Shown here: in pieces, positions 1 through 5,336 of the stretch
Numbering within the stretch: position 1 is the stretch's first letter
Layout of the letters: the number at the start of each line of letters is the position of its first letter
Notes under the pieces: model-generated
Told to the model about the DNA's origin: nothing
Database searches by the model: none
Seen by the model: the letters and a program-made list of their open reading frames with translations, nothing else
Position numbers and translations under genes: made by a program
DNA from: Vulcanimicrobiia bacterium
GTDB taxonomy: Bacteria; Eremiobacterota; Eremiobacteria; Baltobacterales; Baltobacteraceae
NCBI GenBank assembly: GCA_024281135.1
Contig: JAMXLG010000138.1
Location: 1-6,093 of the forward strand
Direction: 5' to 3'
DNA length: 6,093 nt

Positions 1-767
1 AGAATAGCTCGGCTTGCGATCACGCCATACCGCAAGATCGTCGTAGAAGCAGAATCGCGCGCCGGACTCTCTACCGCGAGGTACTCACCGTCCCATTGAA
101 TCCCGCCAATGTGCCGAGGGCGCATCCCGTTCCAGGTGACGTGCACGAAGTGCGTGCCGCCCTTGGGCAGCTCGAACAAGTTCGCGGCTCTACTCTCAAC
201 GAAAAGATTGCCGCGATCGTCGTACGCGCAAGACCAATAGCCGCCGCTGCGGCGACCTGCGCCGTATATTTCGGGATTCGCCTTCGCGTTGGCGTAGATT
301 GCGACGCCGGCCTGCGGGTCGTCGCTTCCCGAAAGCGCAAGCACTCCGCTTGTGGGGTCGACCGCACAGAAACGGAAGACCGTTGCGAGCGGGTTACGAA
401 ATGCGGCGATCGGTCGCGTCGCGCCGTGAGCGTACTCTAGGATCTCGTCGCGCCGCAGGATAAAAACGTCGCCATCTTTATCCGAACAGAGACCCCCGGC
501 CTGGACGTCCGTAAGCCGGCCTTCCAGAGTGCCGGACGGGTAGGCGTAAGCGGAAACGCTACCATCCTGATGATGCGAGACGTAGAGGAGATCGCGTGTT
601 TGGGCATCGGAAGCCATCCCCGAGGCTTGCGCGCCGAGCCGGCCTTCCGAGTTGAATTGGTTCGGAAGCGGATTAGTCTGCGTCTGCGATCCCGCGCAGC
701 TCGCGACCACAATCAGACTTACGCAAACGCCCAGCACCCTATGCATCGACGGCGAGGCAGCCTTCAT
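1..767 (-). CDS. Secreted lipoprotein with beta-propeller-like repeats (C-terminus beyond left edge)
   Basis: My own translation runs from ATG at 767 to the window edge without a stop (255 codons plus 2 bases), so the C-terminus is missing. A strong AAGGAG sits 7 bases before the start; a second in-frame Met is codon 8. Residues 11-23 are hydrophobic and end in a lipobox, V-A-S-C, with Cys24 as the predicted lipidated residue, so the protein should be exported and membrane-anchored. The mature part has propeller/NHL-like strands: 'LYVSHHQDGSVSAYAYPSG' at 61-79, 'CSDKDGDVFI' at 94-103, 'EYAHG' at 111-115, 'CAVDPTSGVLAL' at 134-145, 'CAYDDRGNLFV' at 180-190, and 'GGIQWDGEYLAVE' at 221-233. No catalytic residues are recognisable and the substrate is unknown. 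Similar lipoproteins are, from memory, common in Eremiobacterota. It lies downstream of the regulator gene on the same strand, 92 bp away, with its own ribosome site. Confidence 0.85.
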   Translation of the reverse strand, partial: MKAASPSMHRVLGVCVSLIVVASCAGSQTQTNPLPNQFNSEGRLGAQASGMASDAQTRDLLYVSHHQDGSVSAYAYPSGTLEGRLTDVQAGGLCSDKDGDVFILRRDEILEYAHGATRPIAAFRNPLATVFRFCAVDPTSGVLALSGSDDPQAGVAIYANAKANPEIYGAGRRSGGYWSCAYDDRGNLFVESRAANLFELPKGGTHFVHVTWNGMRPRHIGGIQWDGEYLAVESPARDSASTTILRYGVIASRAI

Positions 768-774
768 GGCAATG

Positions 775-780
775 CTCCTT
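775..780 (-). promoter_or_regulatory. Ribosome binding site of the lipoprotein gene
   Basis: The minus strand reads AAGGAG followed by 7 bases and then ATG at 767. This near-perfect Shine-Dalgarno fixes the start at codon 1 rather than at the in-frame Met at codon 8, although the signal peptide would work from either. Confidence 0.75.
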
Positions 781-802
781 CCTGCCCTCTAGAGCATATC
801 AA

Positions 803-828
803 CGCCCGAAGCTTCGATGCTCGGGGCG
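803..828 (-). terminator. Hairpin between regulator stop and lipoprotein start, possible weak terminator
   Basis: The 92-bp gap at 768-859 can fold: CGCCCGA at 803-809 pairs with TCGGGGCG at 821-828, with one bulged G and an 11-base loop. On the minus strand the stem is followed by TTGATAT, which is only a poor U-tract. It could slow or end transcription from the large regulator gene before the lipoprotein gene. Two other folds compete with it: the 10-bp palindrome CGAAGCTTCG at 807-816 and the GAGCAT/ATGCTC arms at 792-797 and 817-822. I see no confident promoter for the lipoprotein gene in the rest of the gap. Confidence 0.3.
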
Positions 829-859
829 CAAGCAACTTCCATCGGACTAGGCCTATCTT

Positions 860-3274
860 TCATTCTGCCCGCGTTGTGCGTGCCTCTTCGAGTGCTCGCT
901 CTAGCGTCGAGCTGGTACCGATGCGCCACTGAACGTCGAAGGCCTCGTCTCCGAGCATCCCTCGTACCTTGGCCACCGTGCTTTCGTAATCGTTGCGCTC
1001 GGCCGGCGCGACGGGGGCGCGGATCGTGCGGCGCGCCGCGTCCGCCGCACCCAACAACCGCGCGCCGCGTGCCGGATCGCCGACGGCCGCAACGGTAGCG
1101 GCCAGATTTTCGATGGTCTTCGCTAGCGCGTATTTGCTCGGCATCGCATCAATGGCATCGAGCGCTTCATGATAACGCCGCAACGCGAGCTCGTAGTTAC
1201 CGCGAGCGTGGGCGCTGGCCCCCAGGTTGATCAGCGTGTATTGGGCGCTGCCGGCGTCTCCGACCGCCCGCTGCAAGCGAAGACATTCGGTGAAGAACTC
1301 CTCGGCGCGCTCGTAGTTTCGTTCGCCCGCCGCGACCAAACCGATTTTCATCAGCGCGTGCGCGAGGCCCGACTCATGTCCGAGGCGCCGGTAGATCGCG
1401 GCGCTCTTTTCTCCGAGCTCCGCGGCTTTCGCGAGCTCGTTCCTGCTGAACGCTATCGAAGAAAGATTCGACAATGAGGTTGCGATGCCGAGCTCGTCGC
1501 CGATCCGCCGCCGAATTGTCAAGCTTTCGGTGTGTGCCGCTTCCGAACGCTCGTATTCGCCGCAAAACTGCAAGGCGATCCCAAGCGATGTTAACGATGC
1601 GCCAAGACCCGCCTCGTCTCCGATCCGGCGTTGAAGTTCGATGGCTTCCTCGCATCGGGGGAGCGCTTCCTGAAAACTTCCAAGCCCACAGAGCAGCACG
1701 CTGAGCGCTCGCAATACTTTCGCGTAGAGCACGTCCGGTATCTTCGCCCGCGAAGCCGGGCCCAAGTCGACAAACCGCTTCAGCCAGGCTACCCCTTCGG
1801 TCATATGTCCACGCAGCCACCAAAACCGCGAAAGCGCGGCGCTAAGCCGAAGGCCCGAAGCAAACTCGTTGGTTGCCGCGGCGTGAGCGAGCGCCGCTCG
1901 TACATTTGCGTGCTCGCGCTCGAAACGCGCGAGCCAGAGGCCCTGCGCCGGACCAGAAAGTTCACGTTCGCCAACTGCCGCAAATCGCAACATGTAGGCT
2001 CGGTGCCGCCGCTGCACGGCGTCAAACTCGCCGCTTTCGATCAGACGCTCGTGCCCGAACTCCCGCAGCATTTCGAGCATCGAAACGCGCGGCTCGTCAT
2101 CCGCGTCCTCGACCAGCGATACGATATTCTTTTCGACTAATGGTGCGATTCGAAAGAGAATCGAATGATCGTCGCCGTCATCGCCGGCCACAGCCGCCAC
2201 GCTCCGCAGGGTCCCTCCTCCTTGAAAAACCGAAAGCTGTCGAAAGAGGCGCTGTTCGTTGGTTGAAAGGAGATCGTAGCTCCACGCAATCGCGCCGCGC
2301 ATCGTCTGTTGCCGTTGCGGACGATCGAGTGCGCCGTCGCCGAGAAGCGGCAGGCGGCGTTCCAGCCGCGCAGCTAGCGCCTTGGGTGGGAGCAGCAACA
2401 AGCGTGGAGCTGCAAGTTCGATCGCAAGCGGGAGGCCTTCGAGATGATCGACGATCGTATCGACCGCCGCCGAGTTCGCAGAGGTTAGCTTGAAATCCGG
2501 ACTCACCATCTGTGCGCGTTGCACGAACAGCGTCACCGCTGCCGTCTTGTCGAGCGGACGAACGGCGTAGACGTGTTCGGTGCGCAGACGCAGTGCCTCC
2601 CGGCTTGTGGCCATGACCGTCAAGCGCGGACACGCCGCGAGCAGCGCGCCCACCCACGCGGCTGCCGGCGTCAGATGCTCGAAATTGTCGAGCACGAGTA
2701 GTGTGTTGCGTTCGCGCAGGTACGAGTTCACAGCTTCACCGATCGATGCGTCGGCCGACTCGCGAATGCCCAATGCGCGCCCGACCGCAGCCGGTACGAG
2801 CGAAGATTCATCGACCGGCGACAGTTCCGCAATCGCAACGCCGTGCTCGAACTGGTCGACTAGATCGGCCGCCACTCGATTTGCAAGACTCGTTTTACCA
2901 ACTCCAGCCGGTCCGACGAGCGTTACCAGGCGCGCGCCTTCGCTGGAAAGAAGCGCGCTCACGCGAGCGACATCGCCGTCACGGCCTACCAACGAAACCG
3001 GTCGTAACTCCGGCGCTCCGGGCTGGACTGCTCGACCCGCCTTAGCAAGCGCAGGTTTACGGGCCGCCTTCTGAAGTCGAGCGCGATCAGCCGGCGATAA
3101 ACCTAGGGCTTCGGCGAGGAGCATCACCGTAATCAAGCGAGGGGTGCGTGCCGATCCGGTTTCGATGTCGCTCACGGTACGCGTCGAAAGACCGGAGCGC
3201 TCGGCGAGCGCTTCCTGCGAAAGATGGACCGACGAGCGGAAAAACCGAAGGACTTCGGCCAGCGACTCCGTCAC
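860..3274 (-). CDS. Xre-type HTH / STAND ATPase / TPR transcriptional regulator
   Basis: An 804-residue cytoplasmic signal-transduction ATPase, probably a ligand-switched transcription regulator. Order of parts: Xre-type helix-turn-helix at about 5-65 ('LSQEALAERSGLSTRTVSDI' at 18-37); basic linker; STAND/NB-ARC-like NTPase from about 94, with Walker A GPAGVGKTS at 121-129, Walker B LLVLDNFEH at 192-200, 'MATSREALRL' at 221-230 and GLPLAIELAA at 280-289; winged-helix region with 'WSYDLL' at 331-336; 'FEREHANVRAAL' at 451-462; six TPR-like repeats at 511-750; and the C-terminal block (ARLLGAADAAR, 738-748, then LGDEAFDVQWRIG, 774-786) usual in this family, so it looks complete. I chose GTG at 3274, with GGAG 11 bases upstream. 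The frame stays open 53 codons further, but that stretch overlaps the divergent methyltransferase gene, looks nothing like the family, and contains no credible start. Neither ligand nor target genes can be read from sequence; the divergent methyltransferase is the obvious candidate target. Confidence 0.93.
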   Translation of the reverse strand: MTESLAEVLRFFRSSVHLSQEALAERSGLSTRTVSDIETGSARTPRLITVMLLAEALGLSPADRARLQKAARKPALAKAGRAVQPGAPELRPVSLVGRDGDVARVSALLSSEGARLVTLVGPAGVGKTSLANRVAADLVDQFEHGVAIAELSPVDESSLVPAAVGRALGIRESADASIGEAVNSYLRERNTLLVLDNFEHLTPAAAWVGALLAACPRLTVMATSREALRLRTEHVYAVRPLDKTAAVTLFVQRAQMVSPDFKLTSANSAAVDTIVDHLEGLPLAIELAAPRLLLLPPKALAARLERRLPLLGDGALDRPQRQQTMRGAIAWSYDLLSTNEQRLFRQLSVFQGGGTLRSVAAVAGDDGDDHSILFRIAPLVEKNIVSLVEDADDEPRVSMLEMLREFGHERLIESGEFDAVQRRHRAYMLRFAAVGERELSGPAQGLWLARFEREHANVRAALAHAAATNEFASGLRLSAALSRFWWLRGHMTEGVAWLKRFVDLGPASRAKIPDVLYAKVLRALSVLLCGLGSFQEALPRCEEAIELQRRIGDEAGLGASLTSLGIALQFCGEYERSEAAHTESLTIRRRIGDELGIATSLSNLSSIAFSRNELAKAAELGEKSAAIYRRLGHESGLAHALMKIGLVAAGERNYERAEEFFTECLRLQRAVGDAGSAQYTLINLGASAHARGNYELALRRYHEALDAIDAMPSKYALAKTIENLAATVAAVGDPARGARLLGAADAARRTIRAPVAPAERNDYESTVAKVRGMLGDEAFDVQWRIGTSSTLERALEEARTTRAE
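1025..1744 (-). repeat. Six tandem 40-residue TPR-like repeats in the regulator
   Basis: Protein residues 511-750 divide into six units of exactly 40 residues starting at 511, 551, 591, 631, 671 and 711. Aligned unit starts read IGDEAGLGASLTSLG, IGDELGIATSLSNLS, LGHESGLAHALMKIG and VGDAGSAQYTLINLG, each followed about 12-14 residues later by a small/aromatic turn such as GEYERSEAA, NELAKAAEL, RNYERAEEF or GNYELALRR. Units 1 and 6 are more diverged. This is the longer, 40-residue TPR type of signalling ATPases and probably forms the ligand- or partner-binding surface. Confidence 0.8.
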
Positions 3275-3348
3275 GAGAACGTCGTCTCCGGTACAAAATG
3301 TGAGTATCTTCGTGGCAATCGGACTCGGTTCGACGGAAAATAAGAGCG
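3275..3348. promoter_or_regulatory. Shared divergent control region of regulator and methyltransferase
   Basis: These 74 bases separate the two divergent start codons and must carry at least part of both promoters, unless these lie inside the coding sequences. On the minus strand a TTGCCA (rc of 3314-3319 region) resembles a -35 element but lacks a convincing -10; a GATACT-like -10 is also near. On the plus strand TATCTT and TACAAA are weak -10 candidates. I see no clear long inverted repeat that would mark an operator. The SD for the regulator, GGAG, is at 3286-3289 (minus); the methyltransferase has only a weak AAGAG just before its ATG. Confidence 0.4.
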
Positions 3349-4158
3349 ATGAGAGCGCAACGCCTGCACGCCGTTGAGGCTGCTTTTGCACAGCCACTGA
3401 CCGAGGAGCTGCTCGCGTGCGCGAGCATCGCACCCGGCATGCGCGTCCTCGTGCTCGGCAACGCTCTCGCCGACCTGACCCTGCTCGTCGCCGAGCGACT
3501 CGGTCACAGCGGCGAGGTTGTCGCCGCCCACGTTGACCGCAGAGTCATTGCCGATGTTCGGCGGCGCGCATCGTACGAAGGCTTCGATCGGATCGACTTT
3601 CGCACCGAATCGCTCGAGCAGATTAACGAAGACCGAACCTTCGATGCCGTGATTGGGCGGTTCTTTCTGATGCACGAAGCCGATCCGGTGCGGGCGATAC
3701 GGCTCGCAGCAGAGACCGTGCGCGAGGATGGCCGCATCGTCTTTCAAGAGTGGCATTATGATTCGATCCTTTGGGCAGAGACCTCCGATTGGCCGAATGT
3801 GCCGCTTTATCGGCAGTTCGCGAAATGGTCGCTCGAAGGCTTGCGCCGGCGGAACGCACACGTGAACATGGGGTTACAACTCTTAAACGCGTTCGTCGAA
3901 GCCGGCCTCCCACTGCCAATGGTACGCACCGATATGCGCGTTGTCCATGGGGCCGGTGCGCTCGGCTATGCGTTTTTCGAAGCCGAGCTCCGCGATCTGC
4001 TGCCTACGCTCGAAGCGAACGGCATCATCGGTGCGCGGGATGTGGATGTCGATACCTTTGCGCTGAGGCTCGAGCGCGAAACGATCGCTGCCGGCGGCCA
4101 CGTCTTCCTCCCCCTGCTAGTTGGCGCCTGGTCTCGAGTCCCATCTGTCGGCGTTTAA
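3349..4158 (+). CDS. Class I SAM-dependent methyltransferase with eroded SAM loop
   Basis: A 269-residue cytoplasmic protein with the Rossmann-type methyltransferase layout. An N-terminal 'PLTEELL' at 16-22 leads into 'IAPGMRVLVLG' at 27-37 (motif I), then 'EVVAAHVDRR' at 56-65 with the acidic residue Asp63 expected to contact the SAM ribose. 'TFDAVIGRFFLMHEADPVRA' at 97-116 is the motif IV segment typical of small-molecule methyltransferases of the Methyltransf_11/25/31 kind, and 'DGRIVFQEWH' at 127-136 ends the core. The C-terminal half (about 150-269) would form the lid or substrate site; the substrate is unknown. Odd point: where the family has G-x-G-x-G the loop reads G-N-A-L-A-D at 37-42, keeping only the first Gly and the final Asp, so SAM binding may be weakened. 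The ATG at 3349 has only a weak ribosome site (AAGAG), but no in-frame alternative fits the family's N-terminus better. It is divergent from the STAND regulator, which may control it. Confidence 0.88.
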   Translation: MRAQRLHAVEAAFAQPLTEELLACASIAPGMRVLVLGNALADLTLLVAERLGHSGEVVAAHVDRRVIADVRRRASYEGFDRIDFRTESLEQINEDRTFDAVIGRFFLMHEADPVRAIRLAAETVREDGRIVFQEWHYDSILWAETSDWPNVPLYRQFAKWSLEGLRRRNAHVNMGLQLLNAFVEAGLPLPMVRTDMRVVHGAGALGYAFFEAELRDLLPTLEANGIIGARDVDVDTFALRLERETIAAGGHVFLPLLVGAWSRVPSVGV

Positions 4159-4191
4159 ATCACCTAACGGCGGGTAAGCTGTCATAAGCGT

Positions 4192-4224
4192 TTCCGGCGA
4201 AGCCATTACGCGACTTCGCCGGAA
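4192..4224 (+). promoter_or_regulatory. Perfect 11-bp hairpin just before the STAS gene's ribosome site
   Basis: TTCCGGCGAAG (4192-4202) and CTTCGCCGGAA (4214-4224) are exact inverted repeats around an 11-base loop. There is no T-tract on either strand, so it is a poor intrinsic terminator. The stem ends directly against the GAGAGG ribosome site of the STAS gene, so it could act in translation or RNA stability, or be a protein-binding operator. It is the only strong structure in the 78-bp gap 4159-4236. Confidence 0.6.
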
Positions 4225-4230
4225 GAGAGG
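4225..4230 (+). promoter_or_regulatory. Ribosome binding site that sets a TTG start for the STAS gene
   Basis: GAGAGG lies 6 bases before TTG at 4237. There is no ATG or GTG in this frame near the N-terminus; the nearby GTG at 4232 is in another frame. The TTG start is therefore the best supported. Confidence 0.65.
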
Positions 4231-4236
4231 TGTGTA

Positions 4237-4614
4237 TTGGCCTCAACCAACGGAGTTTTCGTTATCGAGCTTAAGGGAGAGTTCGATCTTGCGGAGCGCA
4301 CGCGCTTGGACGATGCGCTCGCCGCGGGACAAGCCTTCCACACCATCGTCCTTAATCTGCAAGAGACCACCTTTATCGATTCGACCGTGCTCCAGTGCAT
4401 TATCCAGCTTCGGCGCCGTATCGAAGAGCGCAATGGACGTCTCATTCTCGTTGGGCTGCGTCCGAAGCTTCGGCGACTCTTCGAGCTCTGCAGGCTCGAG
4501 GCACTCTTCGATCTGCGGCGCGATTTGAGCGCAATCAGCGACCTTTCGAATAGCGGCGAAAGCTGCCGGTTCACGATAGAATCGCGTGTCTTTTCGCAAC
4601 AGTACCGGCGCTGA
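4237..4614 (+). CDS. STAS-domain protein, anti-sigma factor antagonist type
   Basis: A 125-residue cytoplasmic protein of the SpoIIAA/RsbV kind, which in partner switching binds an anti-sigma kinase and frees a sigma factor when unphosphorylated. The first strand 'FVIELKGEFDLA' (8-19), 'TIVLNLQETTFIDSTVL' (36-52), 'GRLILVGLRPKLRRLFELC' (67-85) and 'LEALFDLRRDLSAI' (87-100) are the standard STAS elements. The phosphorylation loop, D-S-S-G in SpoIIAA, reads D48-S49-T50-V51: a phosphorylatable Thr at the key place but Val for Gly. Residues 101-125 form a tail beyond the usual domain end. No RsbW-like kinase, PP2C phosphatase or sigma factor gene is in the window, so its partners must be elsewhere. 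It could share a transcript with the methyltransferase 78 bp upstream, though the hairpin between them argues for separate control. Its stop is one base from that of the convergent channel gene. Confidence 0.88.
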   Translation: MASTNGVFVIELKGEFDLAERTRLDDALAAGQAFHTIVLNLQETTFIDSTVLQCIIQLRRRIEERNGRLILVGLRPKLRRLFELCRLEALFDLRRDLSAISDLSNSGESCRFTIESRVFSQQYRR

Positions 4615-4615
4615 C

Positions 4616-5230
4616 TTAACGCTGCGATACACGCGATTCGTCCCTTAGGTTTATCAGCGGCTCGAAACGGCGATCCGGAACGATCCACATTATCGCGACT
4701 GCGACGAGTATGACGTCGGAGACGAGGGTCGAGGCGAAAGCGGAGCCGATCGCGATAAGATAGAGCATCATCGACACCGTGCCCTTGACGTCGACCGCGA
4801 TGGCCTTCGCAAAGGGCGCGTCGCGACCGTTGACCTCCAGCAGCGCGCGTTGGAGCAGAACGTAAGCGACGGCACAGAGAAAAAGGATGACGCTGTACAG
4901 CACGGTCGGTCCGGTCGCGCTCGGATTCCGCCCCAGCCAGGCCGTCGAAAACGGGACCAGCGAGAGCCAAAAGAGCAGGTGCAGATTCGCCCACATGGCG
5001 CGTCCATCTATACCGCGGCTGGCTCGCAGCATGTGATGGTGATTGTTCCAGTAGATGCCGATGAAGACGAAGCTCAAAGCATACGTGGCGATCGACGGCA
5101 GCACCGGCCACAGCGAGCGGAGATTGGTTGCGTCGGGCGGTCTCAGCTCGAGCACCATAATCGTTATGATGACGGCAAGAACTCCGTCGCTGAACGCTTC
5201 GAGCCGGCCCGTTTCGGTTAAAAACCTCAT
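4616..5230 (-). CDS. TMEM175 family (DUF1211) integral membrane protein, probable potassium channel
   Basis: A 204-residue inner-membrane protein. Bacterial TMEM175 relatives are tetrameric K+-conducting channels with six helices per subunit. The family signature is present: R9-L-E-A-F-S-D-G-V17 at the start of helix 1, followed by the hydrophobic pore-lining stretch LAVIITIMVLEL (18-29). Other helices: about 42-61, ending in the conserved 'YWNNHHHMLRA' (60-70); 82-99, 'NLHLLFWLSLVPFSTAWL'; 108-128; 150-167; and 169-186. 'GIDGRAMWANLHL' before helix 3 is also typical. The C-terminus is a short charged tail. I chose ATG at 5230 because the family begins just before this motif; the open frame extends 60 codons upstream into the divergent gene without family similarity. 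The ribosome site is poor. It is convergent with the STAS gene and divergent from the DUF5996 gene. K+ selectivity is inferred from the family only. Confidence 0.92.
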   Translation of the reverse strand: MRFLTETGRLEAFSDGVLAVIITIMVLELRPPDATNLRSLWPVLPSIATYALSFVFIGIYWNNHHHMLRASRGIDGRAMWANLHLLFWLSLVPFSTAWLGRNPSATGPTVLYSVILFLCAVAYVLLQRALLEVNGRDAPFAKAIAVDVKGTVSMMLYLIAIGSAFASTLVSDVILVAVAIMWIVPDRRFEPLINLRDESRVSQR

Positions 5231-5250
5231 AATGCGCGGCAATTTGCATC

Positions 5251-5260
5251 CGCCCGGGCG
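5251..5260. repeat. 10-bp perfect palindrome in divergent intergenic region
   Basis: CGCCCGGGCG lies in the 106-bp gap (5231-5336) between the channel and DUF5996 genes, 20 bases upstream of the channel start. It could be an operator or a short RNA stem, but a GC-only palindrome of this size can arise by chance in GC-rich DNA. Confidence 0.25.
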
Positions 5261-5321
5261 AAAATACTTTCCCGACGACGAAAATGAACTCGATAAAAGG
5301 GCCTCGAAGCGCGCCGCAGTC

Positions 5322-5327
5322 AGGAGA
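5322..5327 (+). promoter_or_regulatory. Ribosome binding site that sets the GTG start of the DUF5996 gene
   Basis: AGGAGA lies 9-10 bases upstream of GTG at 5337. An in-frame TAA at 5331-5333 rules out any earlier start, so translation must begin at this GTG or later; the next in-frame candidates are inside the conserved region. Confidence 0.65.
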
Positions 5328-5332
5328 TTATA
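5327..5332 (-). promoter_or_regulatory. Candidate -10 element for the TMEM175 gene
   Basis: The minus strand reads TATAAT exactly, about 97 bases upstream of the channel gene's ATG. The -35 region at the proper distance (around 5350-5355, minus strand GTTCTT/TTCTTG) is poor, so this is a consensus -10 without a good partner. It overlaps the leader of the divergent DUF5996 gene. Confidence 0.3.
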
Positions 5333-5336
5333 ACTC

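Noticed and set aside
1631..2493. Long plus-strand open frames opposite the regulator
   Set aside because: Arg/Pro-rich shadow translations of the STAND/TPR coding strand; no motif or credible ribosome site.
860..3274. Reading the STAND protein as an Avs-like antiphage defence gene
   Set aside because: Its N-terminal partner is an Xre DNA-binding domain rather than a nuclease, protease or other toxic effector, and no defence gene lies nearby; a transcription regulator fits better.
3275..3433. 53-codon upstream extension of the regulator to ATG at 3433
   Set aside because: It would overlap the divergent methyltransferase start by 85 bases, has no family similarity, and the HTH domain begins only after GTG at 3274 with a GGAG upstream.
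3271..3861. 196-codon open frame antisense to the methyltransferase (minus strand)
   Set aside because: Shadow frame in GC-rich DNA; its product shows no domain, while the opposite strand encodes a clear methyltransferase.
4462..4473. 12-bp palindrome CCGAAGCTTCGG in the STAS gene, sharing CGAAGCTTCG with the intergenic palindrome at 807-816
   Set aside because: Only two copies, one inside a coding sequence where it spells ordinary codons; too little to call a dispersed repeat or binding site.
4206..5249. 347-codon minus-strand open frame crossing the STAS and channel genes
   Set aside because: Arg/Ser-rich composition without domains, out of frame with the TMEM175 signature and antisense to the STAS gene.
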